Source of the DNA: UBA3305 sp002373555
GTDB taxonomy: Bacteria > Bacillota > Clostridia > Lachnospirales > Lachnospiraceae
Length of the DNA stretch: 64,000 nucleotides
NCBI GenBank assembly: GCA_946612455.1
Contig: CAMOER010000009.1
Location: 1 to 64,000, forward strand
Direction: 5' to 3'
The notes below the pieces were generated by a model. It searched no databases. It worked only from the letters and a program-made list of their open reading frames with translations, and was not told the origin of the DNA. Made by a program: the position numbers and the translations under genes. Within the stretch, counting starts at the first letter, position 1; each line of letters begins with the position of its first letter. This document shows, piece after piece, positions 8,296-15,969 of the stretch.

Positions 8296-9399
8296 ATGCT
8301 TTATAACGAAAAAGAAGCGAAGGAAAAAGTCATTGAGGCCGGACTGGAGCTGCTGCGCTCCGGCCTGATCGCCAGAACGTGGGGCAATATCAGTGCGCGT
8401 ATCTCGGAAGATGAATTCGTGATCACGCCGAGCGGACGCACCTACGACAGTCTGACGCCCGATGATATCGTGACAGTGAAGATCAGTGACTGTTCCTACA
8501 GCGGCGATGTGAAGCCTTCCAGTGAGAAAGGCGTGCATGCCGCAGCTTACAGGAGACGGCCGGATGCCGGTTTCGTGATCCACACACACCAGGAATATGC
8601 TTCCGCACTGTCCGTGCTGGGAAGTGTGTTCCGGGTGAACCCCTATGGATCGGGCAGCAGCGAAGCGCTTGGCGAGGATGTGCCGACCGCACGTTACGGT
8701 CTTTCTTCCACAAAGAAGCTGACGAAGAACGTGGAAGCCGCACTCGCAGAGCATCCCGGCTGCCGGGCGGTGCTGATGAAGAATCACGGTGCCGTGTGCG
8801 TCGGCAGGGACAGTGAGGATGCTTTCCGTACAGCCCATCACCTGGAGCGGGCCGCCCGCAGGCGCTACATCGCAATGACGGGAAGCCTGTATCCGCAGGA
8901 GGCGCTGGAAGACCTGCCGCTGTCAGATTATGCGGAGATCCTCCATCGGGAGATCCATGATGAATATGACCGCAGGTATCTTGTTTTTGATGATCCGGCG
9001 ATCAATGTGATCCTCGAGACATCCGCGCCTTTTATCAAAAAGGTGAGCATGGGCGGAAAAATGATGCCCGCTTACATTGATGATCTGGCGCAGATGACGG
9101 GCCCCCGGGTCAGATGTCTGTCCGCGGATGCATCCGATGAAGAAATCGCCCGTGCCGTGAAAGGCGGCGGTGCCGTGCTGATCGAAGGAAAAGGCGCGAT
9201 CTGCGCGGCCGGATCGGAAGATGATGCTGCCGCCATGATGATGGTCCTCAATAAGAACTGCATGGCCGCGCTGCTGGCGGCGGCCGGATACAGAGCGATC
9301 CCGGTCGGGATCGCGGCAGGCCTGCTGGAGCATCAGATCTATAAGATGAGCTATTCGAAGCTGGCGGAGGAAGGCAATGCTGAAGAAACTGACGGATGA
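8296..9399 (+). CDS. tandem-domain class II aldolase/adducin protein
   Basis: This 367-residue protein starts with a complete class II aldolase domain of the fuculose/rhamnulose-phosphate aldolase type. It shows WGNISARI, the SSE glutamate E77, and zinc ligands H96 and H98 (IHTHQEY) and H164 (KNHGAVCVG). Residues about 235-350 look like a second, degenerate copy: VLIEGKGAICAAGSEDDAAA parallels VLMKNHGAVCVGRDSEDAFR, but the zinc histidine is replaced by Lys-Gly and no HTH pair is seen. Family members are normally about 215-230 residues. The ATG at 8296 follows GGAGG (8285-8289). The enzyme probably splits a phosphorylated sugar made by the kinase encoded two genes on; the second half may aid oligomerisation or regulation. 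Confidence 0.82.
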   Translation: MLYNEKEAKEKVIEAGLELLRSGLIARTWGNISARISEDEFVITPSGRTYDSLTPDDIVTVKISDCSYSGDVKPSSEKGVHAAAYRRRPDAGFVIHTHQEYASALSVLGSVFRVNPYGSGSSEALGEDVPTARYGLSSTKKLTKNVEAALAEHPGCRAVLMKNHGAVCVGRDSEDAFRTAHHLERAARRRYIAMTGSLYPQEALEDLPLSDYAEILHREIHDEYDRRYLVFDDPAINVILETSAPFIKKVSMGGKMMPAYIDDLAQMTGPRVRCLSADASDEEIARAVKGGGAVLIEGKGAICAAGSEDDAAAMMMVLNKNCMAALLAAAGYRAIPVGIAAGLLEHQIYKMSYSKLAEEGNAEETDG

Positions 9400-10009
9400 G
9401 CAGCAGGAAAAGCTGCTCATGACCGCTGTTGCGGAATTCGGGAGCAAGGGCCCCGAACGGGCGGCAGTCAGTGAGATCGCCCGCCGCTCCGGCATCAGTG
9501 TCGGCGTCATCTATAAATATTATAAGAACAAGGAAGCGCTGTTCGATGCGTGTCTGGCGCGTTCCACGGATATGCTGAAAGGCATGATCGCGGAAGCCGT
9601 AGATCCGGAGGATTCGCTTGCCGAGGCCTGTGAAAACCTGATCCGGACCTGCATTTCCTTCGCACGGAAAAACGCCCCTTATATCCAGATGTACCATGCG
9701 ATCACGCATGAACCGGGGGAGCGGGCGGCTTATTACGCGGAGACGATCGAGAAATATACATCTGAGATCTACACCGGGATCATCGGGAAAGCGCAGGAGG
9801 AAGGCATTGTACGGAGCGATATCGATCCGGCTTACCTGGCGTTCTTCTTTGACAACCTTCTGATGATGCTGCATTTTGATTCCGGCTGCAGATACTACAA
9901 TGAACGCAGGAAATTCTATATCGGTGCCGAATATGACGACGACAAGATGACGGAACAGATGATGCTTTTTGTCAAAGGCGCATTCGGCATCCGGGAACCG
10001 GAGGTATGA
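9377..10009 (+). CDS. TetR/AcrR-family regulator of the aldolase operon
   Basis: This 210-residue regulator has an N-terminal TetR helix-turn-helix at about residues 12-58 (AVSEIARRSGISVGVIYKYYKNKEALF) and an alpha-helical ligand-binding C-terminal part. Its start lies inside the end of the aldolase gene, with 23 bp overlap and GGAGG at 9364-9368, so it is translationally coupled. Being within the operon, it most likely controls that operon, and the palindrome at 6700-6723 by the promoter is the best candidate site. The inducer would be a pathway metabolite. HTH identity is clear; target and ligand are inferred. Confidence 0.85.
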   Translation: MLKKLTDEQQEKLLMTAVAEFGSKGPERAAVSEIARRSGISVGVIYKYYKNKEALFDACLARSTDMLKGMIAEAVDPEDSLAEACENLIRTCISFARKNAPYIQMYHAITHEPGERAAYYAETIEKYTSEIYTGIIGKAQEEGIVRSDIDPAYLAFFFDNLLMMLHFDSGCRYYNERRKFYIGAEYDDDKMTEQMMLFVKGAFGIREPEV

Positions 10010-10010
10010 T

Positions 10011-11606
10011 GTGGGTACATTGATCCTTGCGTATGATATAGGAACGACAGGAGTCAAGACCTGTCTGTTTGATGTGGATAAAACGATCCGGATGATCGAT
10101 TCCGCTTCGTGCGGATACGGTCTGTATGTCCTGCCGAACGGCGGCGTGGAGCAGGATGCGGATGAATGGTGGGCCGCGATGTGCAAAACGACCGGGGAGG
10201 TGATCGCGAGAGATCCGTCGCGCCGGGACAGGATCGCCGGCATTTCCTTCTGCTCCCAGATGCAGGGGCTCGTGCTGACGGATGCTGACGGCGTGCCCGT
10301 GCACCGGCCGATGAGCTATATGGACCAGCGTGCTACGGAGGAGATCCACAAGGGAATCGCCTACGGACCACAGATCGCCGGCGCCAATATCCTGAAGCTG
10401 ATCCCGTCCCTGGCGATCACGGGCGCCGTGTCCGGTTCGGTCAAGGATCCGATGTGGAAATGCAAATGGATCGAAGCGCATGAGCCGGAGAACTTCGCAC
10501 GGGCGAGGCACTGGCTGGATGTGAAGGATTATCTGACATCCAGATGCACCGGACGTTTCACCATGACGGAGGATTCCGCATTTTCCACACTGCTTTATGA
10601 CACGCGAAAAGGGCATGAAGGCTGGAGCAGAGAGCTCTGCCGCATGTTCGATATCAAAAGGGAGCTTCTCCCGGAGATCATCCGGTCCACGGATGCGGTC
10701 GGACCGCTGACGCAGAAAGCTGCAGAAGAACTGGGGCTGCGCCCCGGAACGCCCGTGTTCGGCGGCGGAGGAGATGCTTCTCTGATCGGTCTCGGCTGCG
10801 GTTGCACGGATCTCGGGGATACGCATATTTACTGCGGTACTTCCGGCTGGGTCTCCACCGTGGTCGGCAAACAGACCGTGGACGCGGATAATATGATCGC
10901 GGCCATCGTCGGCGCGCAGCCCGGAAAATTCAATTATTTTGCGGAGATGGAGACCGCCGGGAAATGTCTGGAGTGGGTGAAGGATCATCTGGCGCTGGAT
11001 GAGATCGGCATTTATCTCGACAAGCATGATGTGTGCCAGGATCCGGAATCCGTTTATACGAGCCTGTATGACTATATGTCGGAGGTGATCGCACAGGCAC
11101 CGCCCGGCGCAGACGGCGTGATCTTCACGCCCTGGCTGCACGGGAACCGCTGTCCGTTCGAGGATTCGGCTGCGGCCGGGATGTTCTTTAATATCCGCCT
11201 GGAGACAGGCAAGACGGAAATGATCCGTGCGGTCGTGGAGGGCGTCTGTTACCATCTTCGCTGGATGCTGGAATGCCAGGACAAGAAGGTGAAGACCTCC
11301 CGGACGATCCGCTTCGGCGGAGGCGGCGCATTGTCGGATGTGACCAGCCGGATCCTCTCGGATATCACCGGCCGGACAGTTGAAGTGGTCGGCAGTCCCC
11401 AGAATGTGGGATCCGTCGGTGCGGCGGCCGTGGCGGCCGTCGGGCTGGGACTGATGCAGGATATCAACGAGATCGGTGCATTCATTCCGGTGAAGAAACG
11501 TTTCCGCCCGAATAAGAAGAACAAAGCCGTCTATGACCGCAACTACGAGGTATTCAGAAAACTGTACAAGTGCAATAAGGAACTTTTCGGAAAACTGAAC
11601 AGCTGA
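10011..11606 (+). CDS. FGGY-family carbohydrate kinase
   Basis: This 531-residue ATP-dependent sugar kinase belongs to the FGGY family (xylulokinase, gluconokinase, LsrK, glycerol kinase). It shows the N-terminal phosphate-1 loop DIGTTGVK (residues 9-16), SFCSQMQG in the sugar-binding region, the GGGGDA motif with catalytic Asp near 255, and a C-terminal RFGGGGALSD adenosine motif. GGAGG at 10000-10004 lies 6 bp before a GTG start at 10011, one base after the TetR stop, so translation is coupled. With the aldolase and aminotransferase it forms a kinase-aldolase catabolic module. No transporter lies in the operon, so substrate enters by another route or arises inside the cell. Specificity is unassigned; a keto-polyol or amino sugar is plausible. 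Confidence 0.85.
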   Translation: MGTLILAYDIGTTGVKTCLFDVDKTIRMIDSASCGYGLYVLPNGGVEQDADEWWAAMCKTTGEVIARDPSRRDRIAGISFCSQMQGLVLTDADGVPVHRPMSYMDQRATEEIHKGIAYGPQIAGANILKLIPSLAITGAVSGSVKDPMWKCKWIEAHEPENFARARHWLDVKDYLTSRCTGRFTMTEDSAFSTLLYDTRKGHEGWSRELCRMFDIKRELLPEIIRSTDAVGPLTQKAAEELGLRPGTPVFGGGGDASLIGLGCGCTDLGDTHIYCGTSGWVSTVVGKQTVDADNMIAAIVGAQPGKFNYFAEMETAGKCLEWVKDHLALDEIGIYLDKHDVCQDPESVYTSLYDYMSEVIAQAPPGADGVIFTPWLHGNRCPFEDSAAAGMFFNIRLETGKTEMIRAVVEGVCYHLRWMLECQDKKVKTSRTIRFGGGGALSDVTSRILSDITGRTVEVVGSPQNVGSVGAAAVAAVGLGLMQDINEIGAFIPVKKRFRPNKKNKAVYDRNYEVFRKLYKCNKELFGKLNS

Positions 11607-11658
11607 TACATGAAGACGCGCCGGCGGGCAGGGCCGGCGCATGCGGAGGAACCAAACC

Positions 11659-12099
11659 ATGGCAGCAGATACAGGCAAAAGCAAGGAAATGCTCCGAGCC
11701 GTCAAATTCACCCTCTTTTCGATCTCGGCGGGTGTGATCGAGATCCTTCTGTATTCCATTCTGGACAAGGTAACTTCATGGCCGTACTGGCCTTGCTATC
11801 TGATCGCACTGGTCGCTTCGGTCGTCTGGAATTTTACGCTGAACCGCCAGTATACCTTTCAGTCCGCGAACAATGTGCCGGTGGCGATGATGAAGGTGGC
11901 GGCATTCTACGCGGTCTTTACGCCCGTCTCCACGATTTGCGGGAATTACCTCGCGGAGACGGCACACTGGCCGGGCATCCTGGTAACGCTCCTGAACATG
12001 GGCTGCAATTTCCTGCTGGAATATCTTTATGACAGATATTTCGTGTTCGGAAAGAGCCTGGATACGAATGAGAGAGCGAAGAAGCAGAGACAGGCATAG
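11659..12099 (+). CDS. GtrA-like membrane protein
   Basis: This 146-residue protein has four predicted transmembrane helices and GtrA-family landmarks: an FTLFSISAGVIEILLY first helix, WNFTLNRQYTFQS after the second, and a YDRYFVF ending. GtrA proteins are thought to flip polyprenyl-linked sugars or help cell-surface polysaccharide modification. GGAGG at 11645-11649 supports the ATG at 11659 over the one at 11641. It sits 52 bp after the kinase with no terminator between, so it may be read through from that operon. A functional tie is not evident; it may simply share the transcript. Confidence 0.82.
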   Translation: MAADTGKSKEMLRAVKFTLFSISAGVIEILLYSILDKVTSWPYWPCYLIALVASVVWNFTLNRQYTFQSANNVPVAMMKVAAFYAVFTPVSTICGNYLAETAHWPGILVTLLNMGCNFLLEYLYDRYFVFGKSLDTNERAKKQRQA

Positions 12100-12106
12100 T
12101 TTACAG

Positions 12107-12138
12107 AAAACGGGCAGCGCTGCGGCGGCCCGTTTTTT
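12107..12138 (+). terminator. intrinsic terminator after gtrA-like gene
   Basis: Stem AAAACGGGC (12107-12115) pairs with GCCCGTTTT (12128-12136) and runs into seven T residues. It ends the aminotransferase-aldolase-kinase-GtrA transcript. Confidence 0.88.
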
Positions 12139-12183
12139 TGATGCCCGTCCGGCATGGCACCCGGCCGCCGGTTCATATTTATG

Positions 12184-12213
12184 GTGACAAAAACAGCAGA
12201 ATCGTGATACAAT
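12184..12213 (+). promoter_or_regulatory. probable promoter of XRE gene
   Basis: -35-like GTGACA (12184-12189), 18-bp spacer, -10 TACAAT (12208-12213). The start codon lies 50 bp further on. Confidence 0.5.
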
Positions 12214-12262
12214 GAAGGCACGAAACAGGCAGAATGGATTGCATCGGAGAGGAGGGATCCCT

Positions 12263-12775
12263 ATGTCAAAGAAGTTGGGAGCAAAAATCCGGGAAGCACG
12301 CAATGAAGCCGGCCTGACCCAGGAGCAGCTGGCGAAGAAGATCAGGACACTTTCCGCGTCGGATATCAGCAAGATCGAGCGCGGTGAGAAGGAGCCTACG
12401 CAGGACCAGATCAAACAGATCGCGAAGATCACGGGCGTCACGCAGAAATCCCTGCTGGATCTGGCGAAGAAGACGACCACCGGCAAGACATCGGGGAAGA
12501 CCTCCGGAAAGACCTCCGCAGCGAAGTCCGCCATGCAGGTCACGGCAACGGAACGGAAGCTTGTGGAGCTTTACAGGAATGCGGACACCAAATCGAAGCA
12601 GGCGGCCATGAAGGTGCTGCGCGGTACTGCCACGACTACCGAGGAAGCGGTCGGCGGACTGCTCGGAACGGCTATGGAAATGCTGCTCGGGAAAGACGGG
12701 AAAACCGGCAGCCGCAGCCTGGAGCTTGCGGAAGAGGATGCCGGCGCGGAAGCAACGGACAGCACGGAGGAATGA
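12263..12775 (+). CDS. XRE-family regulator with GKTS-repeat linker
   Basis: This 170-residue protein starts at the ATG at 12263, preceded by GGAGGG. Residues 5-62 form an XRE helix-turn-helix (EARNEAGLTQEQLAKKI, SASDISKIERGEKEPT). Residues 71-85 are a Lys-Thr-Ser-Gly-rich linker with three GKTS units. Residues 92-140 form a second helical domain (TERKLVELYRNADTKSKQAAMKVL) typical of a family of clostridial HTH proteins, and the tail is acidic. Targets are unknown. It stands alone between a terminator on the left and the CNNM pair on the right. The linker looks flexible and basic and might add DNA contacts. Confidence 0.78.
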   Translation: MSKKLGAKIREARNEAGLTQEQLAKKIRTLSASDISKIERGEKEPTQDQIKQIAKITGVTQKSLLDLAKKTTTGKTSGKTSGKTSAAKSAMQVTATERKLVELYRNADTKSKQAAMKVLRGTATTTEEAVGGLLGTAMEMLLGKDGKTGSRSLELAEEDAGAEATDSTEE

Positions 12776-12875
12776 TCCAGGCCGTCTCCGGCGTGCATCT
12801 GTTTGACACTGCTATTTTCCTATGCTATATTTACTCCATCAAATCTTTAAGGACAGAGGAGTGTGAAGTCCCGCT

Positions 12876-14162
12876 ATGGACGATGGCAGTCGAATATCAT
12901 GGCTGATTCTTATTCTATTATTTCTTGGCGCTATGTTCTTTGCGTTCGCGGAAACCGCTTTCGCATCCGTCTCCCGCACCAGGCTGAGAGCCCGGGTGGA
13001 CCGGGGAGATTCCCGTGCGAAGAAAGCGCTTTACGTGACGGAGAACATTGACCGGGCTATCACAACGATCCTGATCGGTACGAATATTACCCATCTTGCC
13101 GCAGCGTCCATCGTTACTGTAAACGTCACCAGGATCTGGGGCGTTTCCGCGGTCACCCTGTCTACGCTGCTGACTACCCTTGCCGTATTTTTCTTCGCGG
13201 AAATGCTGCCCAAAAGCATCGCAAGAAAGTATGCTGAGACCATCAGTCTGGCCTCGGCTTCTTTGCTTTGCTTCCTGATGACTGTTCTGCGGCCGTTCTC
13301 CTCGCTCCTTGCCGTCATCGGCAATTCTGCCGCGAAGCTTCTCCCGGGAGAGGCAGAAACCTCCGTTACCGAAAATGAACTCTATGACATCATCGAGGAT
13401 ATGACCGAAGCGGGCACGCTGGACGAGGATCAGGGAGAGCTGATCTCGTCTGCGCTGCAGTTCGGCGACGTGACCGTGGAGAGCATCCTGACCAGCCGGG
13501 TCGACGTTGCGGCCATTGATATCGCCATGCCGCAGGAGGAGATCCTCGCCTTCATTAAAGAGCAGACGCACAGCCGTCTCCCGGTCTATGAGGATACGAT
13601 CGACAATGTCATCGGCATCCTGCAGGTCCGCAATTATATCCGACATTATCTCCGGCAGGGAAAGTACCTCGATATGCGTCCGCTGCTGGAGGAGCCGATG
13701 TTCGTTCATCAGTCCACAAAGATCGATGATCTTCTGCCGGTGATGTCCGTGAAGAAACAGAACGTCGCCATTGTTCTGGATAATTACGGCGGGATGCTCG
13801 GCATCGTCACTGTGGAGGATATCCTGGAGGAGCTGGTGGGCGAGATCTGGGACGAGGATGATCAAATCGAAGAGACATTCATCCGGCTGCAGGACGGCAC
13901 CCTGAGCGTGGACCCGGAAGAGCACGTGATCGACGTCCTGGACGAGCTGGATATTCACTATACGGAGGAGCAGGAGGAAGAGATCCTCAACAAGCAGATG
14001 AGCGAGCTGACGTACGAGACGCTGCCTTCCATTCCCAGGGAAGGCGACCACTATGCCGCATACGGCATGAAAGTGACCGTCCTTTCCATGGATCACAACC
14101 GTATCCTTCGCCTGAAGGCAGAAGAAACGCAGGAGGATCCGGAGAAAGGAGGTGCGTCATGA
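12876..14162 (+). CDS. CNNM/CorC-type membrane protein with CBS pair (first paralogue)
   Basis: This 428-residue protein has a DUF21/CNNM membrane domain (residues 8-170, about three to four helices, with FAFAETAFASVSRTRLRA), then two CBS domains (about 190-310, including RLPVYEDTIDNVIGIL and YGGMLGIVTVEDILEELVGEI), then a CorC/HlyC transporter-associated domain to about 415. The family covers magnesium and cobalt efflux or resistance proteins, often misnamed hemolysins. CBS pairs usually bind adenine nucleotides or Mg-ATP. The second paralogue starts inside its stop codon. They may form a heteromer, as CNNM proteins are dimers. Confidence 0.85.
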   Translation: MDDGSRISWLILILLFLGAMFFAFAETAFASVSRTRLRARVDRGDSRAKKALYVTENIDRAITTILIGTNITHLAAASIVTVNVTRIWGVSAVTLSTLLTTLAVFFFAEMLPKSIARKYAETISLASASLLCFLMTVLRPFSSLLAVIGNSAAKLLPGEAETSVTENELYDIIEDMTEAGTLDEDQGELISSALQFGDVTVESILTSRVDVAAIDIAMPQEEILAFIKEQTHSRLPVYEDTIDNVIGILQVRNYIRHYLRQGKYLDMRPLLEEPMFVHQSTKIDDLLPVMSVKKQNVAIVLDNYGGMLGIVTVEDILEELVGEIWDEDDQIEETFIRLQDGTLSVDPEEHVIDVLDELDIHYTEEQEEEILNKQMSELTYETLPSIPREGDHYAAYGMKVTVLSMDHNRILRLKAEETQEDPEKGGAS

Positions 14163-15430
14163 CGGGCATCGGAATCTATATTGCCGCCATCATTTTCTGC
14201 ATCCTTCTTTCCGCGTTCTTTTCCGCTTCGGAAATGTCCTTCTCTTCGAATAATAAAGTCCGTCTGGAACACGGTGCGGAAGAAGGAGAGGCGAAATCCC
14301 GCCTGGCGCTGTTCGTGACGGAGCATTTTGAGGACGCGCTGTCCGCGATCCTCGTGGGCAACAATCTGGTCAATATCGCCGCTTCCTCGCTGGGATCCGT
14401 TGCAGTCATTCTGGCGTTCGGCGAAAAATATGCATGGGCTTCGACGGCGATCATTACCGCAGCGGTCATCATCTTCGGGGAGACGATTCCGAAGATCGCG
14501 GCACAGCGGAGCGCGACGGCGTTCTCATTGGCCTTCGCTGGCCCGGTCCGTGTGCTGATGGTCGTCCTGAAACCGGTCACCTGGGTCGTCGTACAGCTGG
14601 TCAGTCTTCTCACGGCCGGCCTGAAGGGCGAGGAAACGGATGACGGGGAAGCGGCGGTGGAAGAGCTGCATACCATCATCGATACCGCGGAGAACGAAGA
14701 TGTCATCGATGAAGATGCGTCCGAACTCGTCAGCGCGGCGATCGATTTCGCGGAAATATCCGCATCGGAAGTCATGACGGCCCGTGTAGACGTGATGGCC
14801 CTGGACATAGACGACAGCTGGGCGGAGATCATGGAGACGCTGGAGACGGCGCCGCATTCCAGGATCCCTGTTTACGAGGACAGCATCGACAATATCATCG
14901 GCGTGCTGTCGATGAACCATTTCCTGAAGGCACTGATTGATCAGGAACGGGTGGACATCCGGTCGCTTTTGATGAAGCCTTGCTTTGTGTATAAGACCAT
15001 GAAGCTGCCGTCCGTGCTTTCGGAACTCCGGAATGCCAAACAGCATCTGGCGATCGTGACGGACGAATACGGCGGTACGCTGGGCGTGGTCACCATGGAG
15101 GACGTGCTGGAGGAGATCGTCGGCGATATCTGGGATGATACGGATATCATTGAGCCGGAGATCATCGAGCGCGGCGCCGGCATCTATGAAATGGACGGCG
15201 ATACGCCGGTCTCGGAACTGCTCGAGCTGATGAACTGGCCTGAATGGGAGTTTGATTTCGACAGCGAGACGATCGGCGGATGGTGCATCGAGATGCTGGA
15301 GGGCTTCCCGAAGGAAGGAAGCAGCTTTGTCTATAAAAATGCTGAAGTGACGGTCACGGAAGTGGACGAACGGAGAGTCCGCAGCGTCAGGATCACGTGT
15401 CATGAGCTTCCGCAGAGGGAGAGTGAATGA
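14159..15430 (+). CDS. CNNM/CorC-type membrane protein with CBS pair (second paralogue)
   Basis: This 423-residue paralogue of the preceding gene overlaps it by 4 bp (ATGA). It has the same order: CNNM membrane domain (FSASEMSFSSNNKVRLEH, ILVGNNLVNIAASSLGS), CBS pair (RIPVYEDSIDNIIGVL, YGGTLGVVTMEDVLEEIVGDI) and a CorC/HlyC domain with a WCIEMLEGFPKEG strand. The pair probably arose by tandem duplication and acts in divalent cation export or sensing at the cytoplasmic membrane. GGAGG at 14148-14152 serves as the ribosome binding site within the upstream gene. Confidence 0.85.
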   Translation: MTGIGIYIAAIIFCILLSAFFSASEMSFSSNNKVRLEHGAEEGEAKSRLALFVTEHFEDALSAILVGNNLVNIAASSLGSVAVILAFGEKYAWASTAIITAAVIIFGETIPKIAAQRSATAFSLAFAGPVRVLMVVLKPVTWVVVQLVSLLTAGLKGEETDDGEAAVEELHTIIDTAENEDVIDEDASELVSAAIDFAEISASEVMTARVDVMALDIDDSWAEIMETLETAPHSRIPVYEDSIDNIIGVLSMNHFLKALIDQERVDIRSLLMKPCFVYKTMKLPSVLSELRNAKQHLAIVTDEYGGTLGVVTMEDVLEEIVGDIWDDTDIIEPEIIERGAGIYEMDGDTPVSELLELMNWPEWEFDFDSETIGGWCIEMLEGFPKEGSSFVYKNAEVTVTEVDERRVRSVRITCHELPQRESE

Positions 15431-15535
15431 TCCGGCCGGCAGACAGCCGGACCGTGTCTGAAACAATAAAACGCAGCCGTTGGGAACGGTGCGGGACTAT
15501 TATACCTGAATCCAAAGAAGCATAGAAACATAAAG

Positions 15536-15567
15536 AGAAGAACCGCGGCGCAGGCCGCGGTTCTTCT
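15536..15567. terminator. 14-bp perfect hairpin, probable bidirectional terminator
   Basis: AGAAGAACCGCGGC (15536-15549) pairs perfectly with 15554-15567 around a 4-nt loop; a pyrimidine-rich TTCTTCTT run is the right arm's end. It closes the CNNM operon on the plus strand and would also stop transcription from the GH43 remnant side. Confidence 0.75.
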
Positions 15568-15604
15568 TAATGAGGAAAACTTTTCACACTGCACGTGCTT
15601 TACG

Positions 15605-15804
15605 CCCCTGTCCACTTCCATGACGGAAAGCGCGGGAGCGTTCAGCGTCCCGCTCCAATACTTGCGGAGCCAGACATAGTTCATGTTGTCATAATAGAAA
15701 ACCAGGCCGGCATTGTGCTGATAGACCTCCGGGGAAAAATCCATCTTTGTTGTAATCACGGCATGCAGCGAAGTCAGCTTGCGCGCCAGAAGGCTGGTGC
15801 GCAA
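15605..15804 (-). pseudogene. remnant of GH43 beta-xylosidase C-terminal domain
   Basis: On the minus strand a frame reads TSLLARKLTSLHAVITTKMD, then FSPEVYQHNAGLVFYYDNMN and YVWLRK, ending near VMEVDRG. This is the pattern of the concanavalin-like C-terminal domain of GH43 beta-xylosidases (family form: SLLARR-x-Q-x-x-x-x-A-x-T, FEP-x-x-x-Q-x-AGLVxYY). Only about 65 residues of a protein of over 500 remain, an in-frame stop precedes the fragment, there is no ribosome binding site, and homology ends before the hairpin at 15567. It is a decayed hemicellulose-degradation gene, and suggests the strain or an ancestor lost xylan use here. Confidence 0.65.
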
Positions 15805-15899
15805 GCTGCATCTGTCCCGATTAGTTTATACTTGCGTACAGATTGAACTTCATATTTTCCGGGCAAAACCAAAGCGATACAATACAAATATCAGTTAAC

Positions 15900-15918
15900 T
15901 TACCATGGCTGATGGTAA
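15900..15918. promoter_or_regulatory. small palindrome in putP leader
   Basis: TTACCAT (15900-15906) and ATGGTAA (15912-15918) are inverted 7-bp arms with a 5-bp centre, between a TACAAT box (15878-15883) and the putP ribosome binding site. It could be an operator; the short arms make chance possible. Confidence 0.35.
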
Positions 15919-15969
15919 ACAGCAGCAGATTTGGCTAAATACGCAGAAAAAAGAAAGGAGAGAAATGAA

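Larger units (their letters stand above)
15431..15969. other. 539-bp intergenic region holding a hairpin and a gene remnant
   Basis: Between the second CNNM gene and putP there is no intact gene. The region holds the hairpin at 15536-15567, the GH43 remnant at 15605-15804 on the minus strand, and the putP leader with a small palindrome at 15900-15918. Confidence 0.7.
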
